Positions 13,139-25,375 of a DNA stretch of 64,000 bases are shown here, piece by piece. Position 1 is the stretch's first letter. Every line of letters begins with the position of its first letter. The translations under genes were made by a program, and so were the position numbers. Below the pieces are notes generated by a model. That model was not told the DNA's origin and ran no database searches. It saw only the letters and a list, made by a program, of their open reading frames with translations. This DNA comes from Rhinopithecus roxellana (taxonomy: Eukaryota; Chordata; Mammalia; Primates; Cercopithecidae): positions 97,928,089-97,992,088 of the forward strand of contig NC_044551.1 in the NCBI RefSeq assembly GCF_007565055.1, read 5' to 3'.

Positions 13139-13408
13139 ATCACACCTGTAATAATCCCAACACTTTATAATAATCACTTGAGCCCAGGAGTTCAAGACAT
13201 GGGCAATATAGCAAGATCTCGTCTCTACAGAAAATTTTTAAAATGAGCCAGGCATGGTGGCATGTGCCTGTAGTCCCAGCTACTCGGGAGGCTGAAGCAG
13301 GAGGATCCCTTGAGTCCAGGGGTTCAAGGTTGCAGTGAGCTTTGATCATGTCACTGCACTCCAGCCCGGGTGACAGAGTAAGACCCTGTCTCAAGAATAA
13401 AATAAAAT
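13139..13408 (+). mobile_element. AluJ-type element, internally deleted
   Basis: It contains GAGCCAGGCATGGTGGCATG and GTCACTGCACTCCAGCCCGG. About 30 bases are missing from the left monomer, after CAACACTTTATAATAATCAC. Sequence typical of old Alus. Confidence 0.85.
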
Positions 13409-13671
13409 GAAAGCAAGTAAAGCAAGTAAAGGGAGGGAGCTATTTAAATACTACTGCCTGCCAAAGACTTTAAATCAGAGGTTTATGCCTTTTTTTTTTT
13501 TTTTTTCCCATTGAAAAGGGAGATCAGCAAATGTTTAAAGATATTCTAGAAACATTCTCTACCATGGGAGATTAACCGCTTGCCTTGTGAAAAAAGTGAC
13601 CTCTAATAGCAATGCTACTCTAGCCCAGGGATGAAAATGAAACTTCCTGCTTTCCATTAAAGAATAGTATA

Positions 13672-13970
13672 GGCCAGACGCAGTGGCTCATGCCTGTAAT
13701 CCCAGCACGCTGGGAGGCTGACGTGGGAGATCACTGGAGGTCAGGAGTTCGCAGCCAGCCTGGCCAACATGGTGAAACCCCATCTCCACAAAAAATACAA
13801 AAATTAGCTGGGTGTGGTGGCGCGGGCCTATAATCCCAGCTACTCAGGAGGCTGAGGCAGGAGAATCGCTGGAACCTTGGAGGCAGAAGTTGCAATAAGC
13901 CGCGATCGCACCACTGCACTCCAACCTGGGTAACAGGGTGAGACTCTGTCTCAAAAGAAAAAAAGAAAAG
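13672..13970 (+). mobile_element. Alu (AluS-type), full-length
   Basis: It runs from GGCCAGACGCAGTGGCTCAT to an A-rich tail. The flanks share AAAGAATA, a likely target-site duplication. Confidence 0.92.
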
Positions 13971-15352
13971 AATAAAGTCCCTCTGCCATTTAAGGAAAAA
14001 GAGGGTACTAAGAAGTTGTTTGATAAAACCATAAAGAGTCTGATGAATTATAATCTAGGACTCACACACTTTCTGAGGCCACCTGATCTTTATTCGCACA
14101 GAAATTTCTTAAGATACTTTCTAGATACTCAAATTGGAGGCAAAAATCAAACTGTATCATAGATTTCAAAAGTGCAGTCTGTACATTTCATCGATATATT
14201 TATGGATTTTAGAACAATGTGGCTTAAACGTTTCCTTAGCTGTATGAATATTCCCTTCTAGAAGAGCTAAAGGAAAAACAAAACCCATGCTCAGTTCGGA
14301 TCAGACTCAGAAACTGAGCAACACTGGAAAACCGGGGTTTGTGCCTCAGCAAAGAGCTGGACAGTGGACTGGCCCGTGTGACTGATAATAGATGACTTCC
14401 ACCATCCTCGTCAAGTTCCCACACATCACTCACCACAGTGCTACCCTTATCAGAGTGGTCCATGTGACCAACAGAGCAGGTCTTTTGTCCTTGGACAGGA
14501 GTCTCCGCCATCATCTGATCCTGCGGGTACCAACTTCTGGACGATATTCTCAACAAGAACTCTTGAGCCCTAAAGCTAACTCCCTCCAGGTGAAATGCAA
14601 GATTAACGTCTGCATACATTTCTACTTTATCACAACTAATGCCTTAAGTAGGTTCTAGGTTGTATAGATGATCTGAACCACATGAAAAGAAAATATTTTT
14701 AAGTGAAGCAAGAAGAAAAATGATCTTTTAGATTGTGTTCTTTTCTCACTAACTAGGTTTTATTGATATATTTTTTTAAGCTTGAGTTTAAGCTAAGAAA
14801 AGAAACCTTGCTTTTTATGGTAAGAGTTCTTGAGAAAAAAGACAACTTATAATAGAAAGCATCTTGCACAAAAGTTTTGGTAATCAGAGGGGAGAGATGA
14901 AGAGGAGCTTTGTAAATTTTGACTTTGAAAGACGAGTGTAATGTAAATATGACTTCCTAGAATGTAAACAGCAGTGGTTTGAAAATAAAAATTTGTACAA
15001 AACAGGCAGCTATCTAGTTAAAAGAAAATGTGTCTAATAAGCATGTGTATCTGAGATGTCTTGAATATTTTGATACTATACTGTAATTACTAACGATATA
15101 AAATTTCCAAGACTTTTGAAGCCATGAGAAAGTTTTTAGGATTTTCTTTCCCAAGAAAAAGACAGCTATACTCTTTTGGTACTCTTTACACATTTAAAGT
15201 AATTTAAGAATAAAAAACATACTGTTCCCACACAAATTATATACTTGAAAGTATTTTAAATTATTAATGGGACCACAAGTTCGTAATCTTTAAAGAATCC
15301 TCTGTCTCTTAGTTTAGCCAACAGATGATTATATCAACATTAAAAAGTACAG

Positions 15353-15385
<33 letters not shown>
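15353..15385. repeat. (TA)n microsatellite
   Basis: An uninterrupted TA run of about 15 units. Confidence 0.95.
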
Positions 15386-15387
<2 letters not shown>

Positions 15388-15715
15388 AATTAAGGATCAT
15401 CTTTGTGTCAAACAAAGATTACATTTATATTGAGAAAATCCAAAAGTTCACTAAAAATATTGTTTAATTCAAACATTATATTTATTGTCTTCATCTTTGA
15501 CTTCTGAAAACTGACTTTTTCTCAGACTTGCACAAACTTTTCTGTTCTTTACCATGCTGGGTTTTGCATGATTTGGTGGCGTTCTCAACATAGAGCCATT
15601 TTTCTCTGACCCTGAAGGACTCAAGAAAGAAATTAGAGATGTAAGAACAGTGGTGTGCAGGTACTTTAATGGGACTGTGGTGCAGAAAGGAGGTGGGGTA
15701 AAAATATTTGCTTTA

Positions 15716-16009
15716 GGCCGAGGGTGATAGCTCACGCCTGTAGTCCGAGGACTTTGGGAGGCTGAGGTGGGCAGATCACGAGGTCAGGAGTTCCAGACCG
15801 GCCTGACCAACATGGTGAAATCCCGTCTCTACTGAAAATACAAAAATTAGCTGGGCATGCTGGCAGGTGCCTGTAATCCCAGCTACTCGGGAGGCTGAGG
15901 CAGGAGAATCGCTTGAACCCAGGAGGCAGAGGTTGCAGTGAGCCAAGATCGTGCCACTGCACTCCAGCCTAAATGACAGAGCGAGACTCCATCTCAAAAA
16001 AAGAAAAAA
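15716..16009 (+). mobile_element. Alu (AluS-type), full-length
   Basis: It starts GGCCGAGGGTGATAGCTCAC and ends in an A-rich tail. TTGCTTTA occurs on both flanks (right copy 16010-16017). Confidence 0.93.
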
Positions 16010-16252
16010 TTGCTTTATAATCTAGTTAAATTCAATAACTCCTCCCTTTCTAGACCCAATTGGGCACTTGGGCAGCAGTTACAATGTGTATTAAATGATC
16101 CAATAAATGAATGGTCTCTTTTGCCTATCAATCTGTAATGCAAAAGTATGCAGCAGTGCAGTTTACTGAATTTTAATGCCAAATGTCTATCGCTGTATAT
16201 TCCTTGCCATCTACTCTGTATATCTTCCTGCGGGCGTCAATGTGGGTCTGTT

Positions 16253-16543
16253 ATTTTTTTGTTTTTTGTTTTGAAACAGAGTCTCACTCTGCCACCCAGG
16301 CTGGAGTGCCGTGGCTCAATCTCGGCTCACTTCAACCTCCACCTCCTGGGTTCAAGCAATTCTTCTGCCTCAGCCACCCGAGTAGCTGGGATTACAGGCA
16401 CCTGCCACCATGCCGGCTAATTTCTGTATTTTTAGTAGAGATGGGGTTTCACTATGTTGGCCAGGCTGGTCTCAAACTCCTGACCTCAGGTGATCCGCCT
16501 CGGCCTCTGCTGGGATTACAGGCGTGAGCCACTGTGCTCAGCC
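16253..16543 (-). mobile_element. Alu, full-length, minus strand
   Basis: A T-rich tail is followed by ACAGAGTCTCACTCTGCCAC and the reverse complement of both monomers, ending GCTCAGCC. Confidence 0.93.
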
Positions 16544-16823
16544 TCTTTGGTTCTTTTTGTGTCTTTTGGTTGTATTCAGCTTTCTGATACCATTGAGTGA
16601 CAGTTAAATCACAAAATACACTAGATATTATTAGGAGACAATCCACAAAATATACATCCTATTGCAAAAATATGCTGTCATTTCTCCTTTATATTCCCCC
16701 ATTGTACTTTCATGACACTTTTAGTGTGCTCATCTGTCTTTCCTCGAGAGGAAATTTTATAATTTTAATAAAACTTTACAATTTTATAATTGCTACCTTT
16801 TTCAAGTCTTATATTTGAAATTA

Positions 16824-17134
16824 GCTGGGAACGGTGGCTCACGCCTGTAATCCCAGCAATTTGGGAGGCCGAGGCAGGCAGATGCCTTGAGGTCAGGAGT
16901 TCGAGACCAGCCTGGCCAAAATGCTGAAACCCTCTCTCTACTAAAAATACAAAGATTAGCCAGGCGTGGAGGTGTGTGCCTGTAGTCCCAGCTACTCAGG
17001 AGACTGAGGCAGGTGAGTCACTTCAACCGGGGAGGTGGAGGTTGCAGTGAGCTGAGATGGCACCATTGCAGTCCAGCCTGGGTGACAGAGCAAGACTCCA
17101 TCTTAAATAAATAAATAAATAAATAAAATAAATT
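16824..17134 (+). mobile_element. Alu with (AATA)n tail
   Basis: It is full-length from GCTGGGAACGGTGGCTCACG. The tail has turned into an AAAT tetranucleotide run at 17104-17134. Confidence 0.93.
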
Positions 17135-17329
17135 AACCAGCAGTTTCCCTTTTACTTTGCAGATTTTATAATTTTTCTCTTTTCAGATTTGTCTGTCCAT
17201 ATCTCCATTCATCCATCCACCCATCCGCGCTAATACACAGTAACTCATTGAGTTCACCTTTAACAGATTTCATTATCAATTCATGCAGTTATTCCCAGGG
17301 AAAAAGTTTGCTCAAAGACTGCCTGCTGG

Positions 17330-18000
17330 AAGACAAGGGGCTAATATCTAAGATTGATAAAGAACTCATGCAACTCAATAGCAAGAAAACATATAATCCA
17401 ATTTTTAAAATGAACAAAAGACTTAAATAGAAATTTTTCTAAAGATGTCATGAAAATGGCCAACAAGTACATGAAAAGGTGCTCAATATCACTAATCATC
17501 AAGGAAATGCAAATTAAAACTACTGTGAAATATCACGTCACACCTGTTAGGATATCTATTATCAAAAAGACGAGATAATAAATGTGACGGAGGGTGTAAA
17601 GAAAAGAGAATCCTTGAAATCTAGATTTTTGCGGCCATTATGGAAAACAGTATGGAGCTTTCTAAATAAATTGAAAGTAGAATACCGTATGTCCCAGCAA
17701 TCCCTCTTTTGGGCACATACCCAAAAGAGATGAAATCACCAGCTTGTAAATATATGTGCATTCTCATGTTCATTACAGCACTGTTCACAGCAGCCAAGAT
17801 ACTGAAACAACCTAGGGTTCATCAATAGATGAATGGGTAAAGAAACTATTTTATATTTATGAAATATTGTTATATTTAATATATAATATATACACATCAT
17901 ATGTTATATATATGAAATACTATTCTGCCATTAAAAAGGAGGAGATCCTGCCATTTTCCACAATATAGATGGATCCAGAGGTCTTGGTGGATTTTAAAAA
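17330..18000 (+). mobile_element. Old L1 3' region (ORF2 end), decayed
   Basis: GGGGCTAATATCTAAGATTG, CATCAAGGAAATGCAAATTA, TGTCCCAGCAATCCCTCTTT and ACAGCACTGTTCACAGCAGC follow the end of L1 ORF2 in order. The frames are broken and there is an AT insertion near 17870-17920, so it is not coding. Confidence 0.8.
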
Positions 18001-20009
18001 GCCACCTGCTCTATGTATGTTCTGGAAGTTTTTTATGTGTTACGAAAATGTACTGCTCTCTTAAAAATTGGGACATTTTTTTCCTGATATTTCAGGGAAT
18101 ATCTTATCTTCAAGTGAAATGATCAAGAGCTTTTTATGTATACTGCTTTGCATTGTTTCTTGCCAAGGATGCTGTGGGTGATATCTGCTCCTCAGTGATA
18201 AGGATACCACCTCGGAGAACAGAAGCTGCAGGGAAGGAAGGCGTTTAGAGGAACTATGCTACAGTTTCATCATGATCCCCATTTTCAATTACCAAAAGGT
18301 CTTCTCAGAATTTAAGGATGCTCAAAGCAGGCAGCAATTAATTTAATTCCAGATAGAAGCTTTTGGCCATGTATATTTCACTTGGCATTTTTGCAAATCT
18401 CACTTTCCCTGTTCAGAATAATTCCTGGAATGTTGTAGTGTTCTTCCAAATACCACTCATGCATCTCACCATCTTGCCTAAGGGAAAAGTAAAGGAAGAT
18501 GTAGTCTAAACAGCTAATTTTCATATAAATTTACATAAAAATATAAAATATATTAAAATGAACAATAATATCCCCTTAGTGTTACTGCTAAACTGTATTT
18601 TAGCCCAATGCATATCCTTACTACTAAGATAAATGACAGTTTTGCCCCAAGGCATCAGATAGGTAGAAATTCACTTGGAATAGATATTCAGGCGTGAAAG
18701 TGTTCATACCTACAAAATATTCTAAATCCATAATCTAAGTTCAAATATAGTCAGCTTTCTCTCTGCGTCTGTTTGTATTGCAGCGTCATAAGACCAGGAG
18801 GAGGGTTACAGCATTCTTCTACCTCTGTCATCTTAATATTTGCCTCTGATGTTCTCCTCTCTGAGTGTGTGTGCTGGTACCCCTGCATCAGGGTCCCTGT
18901 TTCTACTCTCAAAAGAATTAGCAGCTATTGCCAATGTCCATTTAGCTACCAGTCTTCTGAAAGAAACATAGGAGAAAAGAATTGTATACAAAGAGTACAC
19001 TTGGTCTTTCTACATCCTCTTCTGTAAACGAAATATACTATGTGGGAGGTAGAATAGTCCTTGTTTTGAATTTGAAGCCATGCTTTATTTTCCTGCTATA
19101 GAGACATATTCTGGTACTCTTTATAATAATATCTCGTGACAGTAAATAGCTCCTGATATCAAAGGGTAAAATACATTGTATGACAAGCTGTGCATAGTTT
19201 ATCCATCATAAAATTTATTTTCAAATGTAAATACATATATATGTATATTTTTAAATTTGGAAATACATTTAATGTGTTTGTGGAAAATATCAAGAAAAGA
19301 TATTTTGTGACAGCTTCTAGGTATACATCTCTGTAGTTTTTATTTGTCATTTTTTTTTAATTATCAAGTGCTATTTATTTAATTGAGACAAATTGTATCA
19401 TCTTTTCAAAAGTTCTCTGAGGTTGTTGGCCTGCTGTAGGAATAGCAGGAAGGAATCAGAGACTCTTGGTGTGTCTTCTGGTAAAAGCAGCATCCAGCTT
19501 TCCTAAGTGCTTGGAGTATGAAAGAGCGGCGGGTTTTAGAAATCCACTTCACCCTCTCCCCTCTGCCCCCACGCACAGGGTAAGTATCTTTCATTCCTCA
19601 GGGCCCACCTCTAGGCAGGTAGTGTCTTCTCCTTCCAGATGAATAAAACCTAGGCAGGCAGGAGAGGGAGTTCAGCACCCTCACAGCTGCTAAAATGTGA
19701 GAGCTGAGAGCCTAGGATTGTCTTTCCCTCCTGGCCTGAAATAAGTTGTTCACCTGCCTCTGAGAAACACTGGCTTCCGCGATAATTCTCTGAGTACCCA
19801 TAATAATGAAGGTGGGTACCATGGTAACTTGGATGGCAGTTTTGAAGTCCAAAATTGTTTTATATTTGAGATTTTCCTTAAAGATTTGCTATTCATTCTA
19901 GATGATTACCAAAGGGAAGTATGATTTCTTATGAATGATTTAAAATGCAGCATGTATACCACCTGGGATAGAAAAATACATGCCAAGCTAGAATTATTTT
20001 TTAACGTAT

Positions 20010-20115
20010 ACTTCCATTCAATTCAAGATGTTTGTTGTGCACCTACTATATATCATAAACAATGACAGGTGCTGCCGGGACAGAAACAAGGAAAGGATGT
20101 AATCCTTGTCTCAAA
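20010..20115. repeat. L2-like 3' end fragment
   Basis: It resembles the reversed L2 end motif (ATTTATTGAGCACCTACTATG-type) with diverged bases. Confidence 0.4.
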
Positions 20116-20145
20116 GGAGTTTTTACTGTCGTAGAAGGTAGGTCC

Positions 20146-20738
20146 ATCATCTGTTGCCACAGTAATACTGTGTAAAAAAATCACCCCCAAATTCAGTGGT
20201 TTAAAAACATTGTTTATGCATCTGTGGTTCATCTGGGTATTGGCTGAACCAAGCTGGCCTTGGTTGAGCTTGTCTGTAAGGTACAGATTGGAGGAAGTTC
20301 TGTCTACTTCACGGGTCTCTCATCATTATTATTATTATTTTACAGTTTCACTGTGCAGTGATGTGATTTCAGCTCACTGCAACCTCCAACCTCTGCCTCC
20401 TGGGTTCAAGCAAAAATTCACGTGCCTCACCCTCCTGAGTAGCTGGGATCATAGAGGTGTGCCACCACACCTGACTAATTTTTGTATTTTTAGTAGAGAC
20501 AAGTTTTTGCCATTCTGGCCAGGCTAGTCTCAAACTCTTGGCCTCAAGTGATCAACCCGCCTCAGCCTCCCAAAGTACTGGGATTATAGGCATGAGCCAC
20601 TACACCTGCAAGGGGCTAGTGAGGCATGTTCTCCTCATTGTGATGGTAGAAGATTGAGAGGTCAACCCCAACTGCACAAATGGCTTTCCTCTAACATTTT
20701 CTGCCAAAGCAAGTCACATGGACAAGCTCTATGTCACT
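20146..20738 (-). mobile_element. MaLR-like LTR, minus strand, interrupted by an Alu
   Basis: The left part (about 20146-20322) and right part (20611-20738, with GCCAAAGCAAGTCACATGGA) look like one old MLT-type LTR split by an Alu. The family assignment is tentative. Confidence 0.45.
20323..20610 (-). mobile_element. Alu, minus strand, internal deletion
   Basis: The tail is an (ATT)n run at 20323-20340. The segment between the tail and GTGCAGTGATGTGATTTCAG is shortened. It ends at CTACACCTGC. Confidence 0.85.
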
Positions 20739-21935
20739 AGAATAAGGAAATATCTCTTTCTGAGGTGAACTGCAAAGTATATGACAAAGGATATGGGGAC
20801 ACAGGGAGGGATGCAAAATTAGGAAAATATATAGCAGGTGCGCAAATGTCTTGAATTGAATAGAAATGCTAATATGTCAAAAATAATACAATCAACCACA
20901 TTAGGAAAAGATAAATTCACAAATGTCTGTATAACAAATGGTGGGGGCTTCACAAGGGAAGGGATCCTATCTCAAAGACAGGAAGAAAACTTCTTAAAGG
21001 AGATGACACTTGCAGCCACTCAGGAAAGGTGTTTGTATTTCAAGACTTGGCTAACATGGGAGGTTGGGGCAGCACATAATTCAAAGATGCTCCATGAGCA
21101 GAGTGTGGACACACATAAGCCATTCTCGGTGTTAGGTTATAAAGAAGTAACTGAAGAGAAAAATTGCAGCAATAGAAAAAGGAAATCTGTAAGAAAACTA
21201 CAAGCAGGGGGAGACTTCAGGTCTCAGAAATTTTTGTCTTGTGTGTTATTGCTGGAAGTTCTTTGAGAAGATGGTATGAGTGTTAATTTCCAGGGTATGA
21301 AATATGCAAAAGCATATAAGCATAGAGCTTTTGTTTAAATCTTGAGAACTATAATTAGAGCTGGAAATGACTTAGAAATTGTTTAGCTCAGCTCAGTTTA
21401 TAGATGAGGAAATATGTATTTTGAAGATAAATTCTCTGTGTGTGGATATGTATGTATATATAGATACATACCTATACAGATAGTTCCTGATTTTACTATG
21501 GCTTAAGTATAATTTTCAGACTTTATGATGGTACAAAAGTGATACACATTCAGTAAAAACTGTACTTTGAGTACCCATTCAACCATCCTGTTTTTTACCT
21601 TCAGTACAGTATTCAATAAGTCACATGAGATATTCAACACTTCATTATAAAATAGGCTTTGTATTAAATGACTTTGTTACTGTAGGCTATTGTAAGCCTT
21701 CTGAGCACATTTAAGGTAGGCTAGGATAAGCAATGACATTTGGCAGATTAGATGTTTTAAATGCATTTTCAACCTGGGATATTTTAAATTTATGATGGGC
21801 TTATGGCCCAAAAACTCCATGGTAAGTTGAGGAGCATCTTCATGTGTGTGGGTATATGTATGTGTGTAAAATATATAAAATATATAAATATATTAACAGA
21901 GAAAATACATTTACTCCTAAATAAAACCATAGATG

Positions 21936-22410
21936 TGGTATTATTACCATATATATCCAATGTGTATATATGTATTATTATATCCAATGTATATTGTATA
22001 TAATATCCAATGTGTATTATTAAGTATATTATTTATATAATATATATTATATCAATGTACATTATGTAGATATAAAATTTATATTATATTATATTGAATC
22101 TAATAATACATATATACATTGGATATATATGGTAATAATACCATGTATGTAGTTATATATAATATACATTGTATTATTACCACATATATCCAATGTATAA
22201 ATGTATTACTATATCCAGTGTATATTGTATATAATATCTAATGTGTATTATTAAGTATATTATTTAATAGATATTATATAATATCAATGTATATTATGTA
22301 GATATAAATTTATATTGAATCTAATAATATGTACATTGGATATATATGCTAATAATACCATGTATATGGTTATATATAATATACATTGGATATCATATAT
22401 ATCCAAAATA
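21936..22410. repeat. Duplicated AT-rich palindrome
   Basis: The first palindrome has a perfect 27-base arm at 21936-21962 and its reverse complement at 22117-22143, around an AT-rich centre near 22040. The second copy, offset by about 233, has arms at 22169-22195 and 22334-22360 with a few mismatches. No coding capacity and no named family. Confidence 0.9.
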
Positions 22411-22986
22411 TATACTATATAATTGTATTTAGAGAGAAAGACTAAATTCTTCTTCTGTGTATATTGAGAAAAAGGGGAAATGAGTCTACTTCTTGAAGTG
22501 GTATTCTAAAGAATTCTTAATTCCTCACAAATTTTAAAACTTCTGTGTCCTTATCAGCGATCTTTCTAGTTCCAAGGAATACAATATGGCTCATACTATT
22601 CAAATGCATAGGGGAGGTTGTTAATAAGAAGAAAAAATAACTATGTTTCCAGTTACCCAAGGACTGGAAATGCCCTGTGTAATGCCTGATCTGGCAGAGG
22701 CCTTTCATTGGCTCCCCTAGTCTGGGGCACTGTTATCAGCAGAAAGGGGAACAGACACTGGGAGAAGTGCGCCAGGGCAGCAGGTGTCCTCTGTGCCGAC
22801 TCACTAGTCTTCCTGTCTTCTGAAATTCACTCCCCTCATTTGTAAATACAACGTAATCACCCATTTAACCAAAATATAATTAGGGAGGTAAACCAGTTTG
22901 TGTATCTAATATATGAGGTTTCTCCAGAATAGAAACAATGAAACTTTGAAGTTGTTTCCTTTCCATAATCCCAGTTTGTGTAGACT

Positions 22987-23231
22987 GGAAGTGGTCAAAC
23001 TATGGCCTGATGGGATTTGTTCCCTGGTCTGGACAGGGACTGGTCCAGCTGGTCTGCTTTTATAAGTTAGGTTTTACTAAAACAGCCACTCTCCTTTGTT
23101 TACACATTGTTCATGGTAGCTTTTGCACAACAATGGCAGGGCTTGTCGTTGCAAGGGGGACAGAGCCCATGGCCTGCAAAGCCTCAGTATTTAATATCTG
23201 ACCCTGTTCATTGCAGTCTGCCTACTCCTGG
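22987..23231. mobile_element. hAT-type DNA transposon fragment (MITE)
   Basis: GTCAAACTATGGCCTGATGG, TGTTTACACATTGTTCATGG and CATGGCCTGCAAAGCCTCAG follow a common mammalian hAT non-autonomous consensus. The name is not certain. Confidence 0.55.
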
Positions 23232-23387
23232 TGTAGACCACGGGGAATTGGCGCTTTCTGGAATGGGCGACTCGTGCATGTGCTTGGTCCTCTGGGATGG
23301 CATTGACAGGAGTCGGCCCGGGGAGGACATCTGTGGAATGAGAATGTTGCCCCCATGAATGTTTTCTCTAAGAAAGAAACCGGTGCT

Positions 23388-23683
23388 GGCCGGGCGCGGT
23401 GGCTCACACCTATAATATCAGCATTTTAGTAGGCCAAGGTGGGCGGATGACCTGAGGTCAGGAGTTTGAGACCAACCTGGCCAACATGGTGAAACCCCGT
23501 CTCTACTAAAAATAGAAAAAATAAAAAAAAGCCGGGTGTGGTGGCACATGCCTGTAATTCCAGCTACTCGGGAGGCTGAGTCAGGAGAATCGCTTGAACC
23601 CAGAAGGTAGAGGTTGCCGTGAGCCGAGATCACGCCATTGCACTAAAGCCTGGGCAAAAGATATTTTAAAAAAAGAAAAGAAA
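23388..23683 (+). mobile_element. Alu immediately upstream of FBXL7 exon 3
   Basis: A full-length sense-strand Alu from GGCCGGGCGCGGTGGCTCAC. The target-site duplication AAAGAAACC(G/C)GTGCT is found at 23373-23387 and 23684-23698. Its sense orientation does not present the antisense poly-T tract that usually feeds Alu exonisation. Confidence 0.96.
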
Positions 23684-23697
23684 AAAGAAACCCGTGC

Positions 23698-23765
23698 TTT
23701 TGCTGCCTCCCTGGGGCTCTGCTGAGGCCGTCATCCTTAACCCTTTGTTCTCTGTCCTTTGCCAG
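23698..23765 (+). promoter_or_regulatory. FBXL7: Exon 3 branch-point and polypyrimidine region
   Basis: This is the unique sequence left between the upstream Alu's right target-site copy (ending 23698) and the exon 3 acceptor. CCTTAAC near 23732-23738 is a plausible branch site, about 30 bases before the acceptor. It is followed by a pyrimidine-rich tract ending TTTGCCAG. Confidence 0.6.
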
Positions 23766-24377
23766 ACTCCGACCTGAGCATGCGCACACTGAGCACGCCC
23801 AGCCCAGCCCTGATATGTCCACCGAATCTGCCAGGATTTCAGAATGGAAGGGGCTCGTCCACCTCCTCGTCCTCCATCACTGGGGAGACGGTGGCCATGG
23901 TCCACTCCCCGCCCCCGACCCGCCTCACACACCCACTCATCCGGCTGGCCTCCAGACCCCAGAAGGAGCAGGCCAGCATAGACCGGCTCCCAGACCACTC
24001 CATGGTGCAGATCTTCTCCTTCCTGCCCACCAACCAGCTGTGCCGCTGCGCGCGCGTGTGCCGCCGCTGGTACAACCTAGCCTGGGACCCGCGGCTCTGG
24101 AGGACTATCCGCCTGACGGGCGAGACCATCAACGTGGACCGCGCCCTCAAGGTGCTGACCCGCAGACTCTGCCAGGACACCCCGAACGTGTGTCTCATGC
24201 TGGAAACCGTTACTGTCAGTGGCTGCAGGCGGCTCACAGACCGAGGGCTGTACACCATCGCCCAGTGCTGCCCCGAACTGAGGCGACTGGAAGTCTCAGG
24301 CTGTTACAATATCTCCAACGAGGCCGTCTTTGACGTGGTGTCCCTCTGCCCCAATCTGGAGCACCTGGATGTGTCAG
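23766..24377 (+). CDS. FBXL7: FBXL7 coding exon 3 (F-box and first LRRs)
   Basis: This internal coding exon carries residues 43-247 of FBXL7, the substrate-binding subunit of an SCF E3 ubiquitin ligase. Residues 44-110 are Ser/Thr/Pro-rich with no visible fold. The F-box runs from about residue 112 to 160: it starts at IDRLPDHSMVQIFSFLP and continues through the Cys/Arg-rich CRCARVCRRWYNLAW helix and a WRTIRL end, the surface that binds SKP1 in this family. Leucine-rich repeats follow, with landmark cysteines at residues 196 (CRRLTDRGL) and 222 (CYNISNEAV). The acceptor is CAG at 23763-23765 and the donor is CAG|GTAAAT at 24378. The exon enters in phase 1, needing one G from the upstream exon to finish codon 43, and leaves one base that joins GG of exon 4 to make Gly247. 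Length and phase match the 491-residue human protein exactly. Known targets of the family member include Aurora A and survivin; that is literature knowledge, not visible here. Confidence 0.97.
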
Positions 24378-25066
24378 GTAAATGGACACTGACCTACCAG
24401 CTATGGGCCCTCCTGGTGCACCATCCTACAATGCCACCACCGGAAGGTTCTCTTCTTGCAAGCCATCAGAGATGAGGGAGGGGGTGGTAGGGAGGCTGGC
24501 TTTTGCAGAGAAACTGTCTCTATGGAATCATGACCCTGCAGGCCACAAGTTCCCCTTTCATCAAATAATGTCCACTTCTTAGGGGAGTTCTTAGGGGAAT
24601 TCTAGCACATTTTGCCTGGGAGTTGAGGTTAGTATGACTTTTAAATGTCTTTACTCTTCATAACTCTCACAGTTACTTCAGAGCAACCATAAATAACACA
24701 AACAGGGTATCTAATTGTGGAGAAATAGGAAACAAAGGGCTAACTCAAGCACAGTTAGCTTAGAAACTACTCTTGAGCCCGCTTACTGTTGGTCCCTGGA
24801 GCCTGGAATCTGTGTCCAAGCTGTAAATATGACCTCATGTGTTTTCATACCATGGGCCGGACGGTGCACACTGTGGGTGGTAAAACACTCAGCTGTGGGC
24901 TGTGCTCACAATCACTTGCCATTTTGTAGTGTCTCCTTAGATTTCACCAGCATTCTCCTTACCTCTGGGTTAATCCTGCATCTTTTCTCAAGCAAATTCT
25001 CAATTACATAGTGCAAGGGCAAGGTCCATTGAATTAAATCTTTAGTTCTTTTAAAAACTGAAGGAA

Positions 25067-25375
25067 GTCGGGCGCAGAGGCCCATGCCTGTAATCCCAGC
25101 ACTTCGGGAGGCTGAGGCGTGAGGATTACTTGAAACTAGGAGTTAGAGACCAGCCTGAGCAACAAAGTGAGACCCCTCTCTCCACAAAAACTGGAAATAT
25201 TAGCCGGGCACAGTGGTATGAGACTGTGGTCCCAGCTATTCTGCTCAGAGACTGAGGCAGGAGGATTACTTGAGCCCAGGAGTTTGAGGCTGCAGTGAAC
25301 TATGATCATACCACTGCACTCCAGCCTGGAGGACAGAGTGAGACCCTGTCTCTGGAAAAAATAAAAATAAAAAAA
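25067..25375 (+). mobile_element. AluJ-type element
   Basis: It is full-length with old-Alu bases (GAGGCTGCAGTGAACTATGA and CATACCACTGCACTCCAGCC) and an A-rich tail. Confidence 0.92.

Larger units (their letters stand above)
1..23765 (+). other. FBXL7: FBXL7 intron 2, 3' portion
   Basis: The intron runs in from beyond the left edge and ends at the exon 3 acceptor. It is AT-rich with repeats listed separately. Stretches in which I recognise nothing beyond short simple repeats are 1-1030, 1438-3186, 3556-5660, 5813-6827, 7039-7925, 8137-9872, 10235-10650, 12960-13138, 13409-13671, 13971-15715, 17135-17330, 18000-20010, 20740-21935 and 22430-22985. Open frames here reach at most about 140 codons, have no recognisable domains and do not look like genes. 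Confidence 0.85.

Noticed and set aside
14236..14619. 127-codon minus-strand open frame in intron 2
   Set aside because: No similarity to any family I know, and no transcript signals.
17330..18000. Processed gene copy
   Set aside because: The sequence follows L1 ORF2 and 3' motifs in order, so it is an L1 relic.
20838..21266. 142-codon open frame in intron 2
   Set aside because: It has no recognisable domain, no exon signals and chance-like composition; nothing supports expression.
23815..24333. 172-codon open frame in a second + frame over exon 3
   Set aside because: It overlaps the real FBXL7 frame and is Pro/Arg-rich low complexity, a composition shadow.
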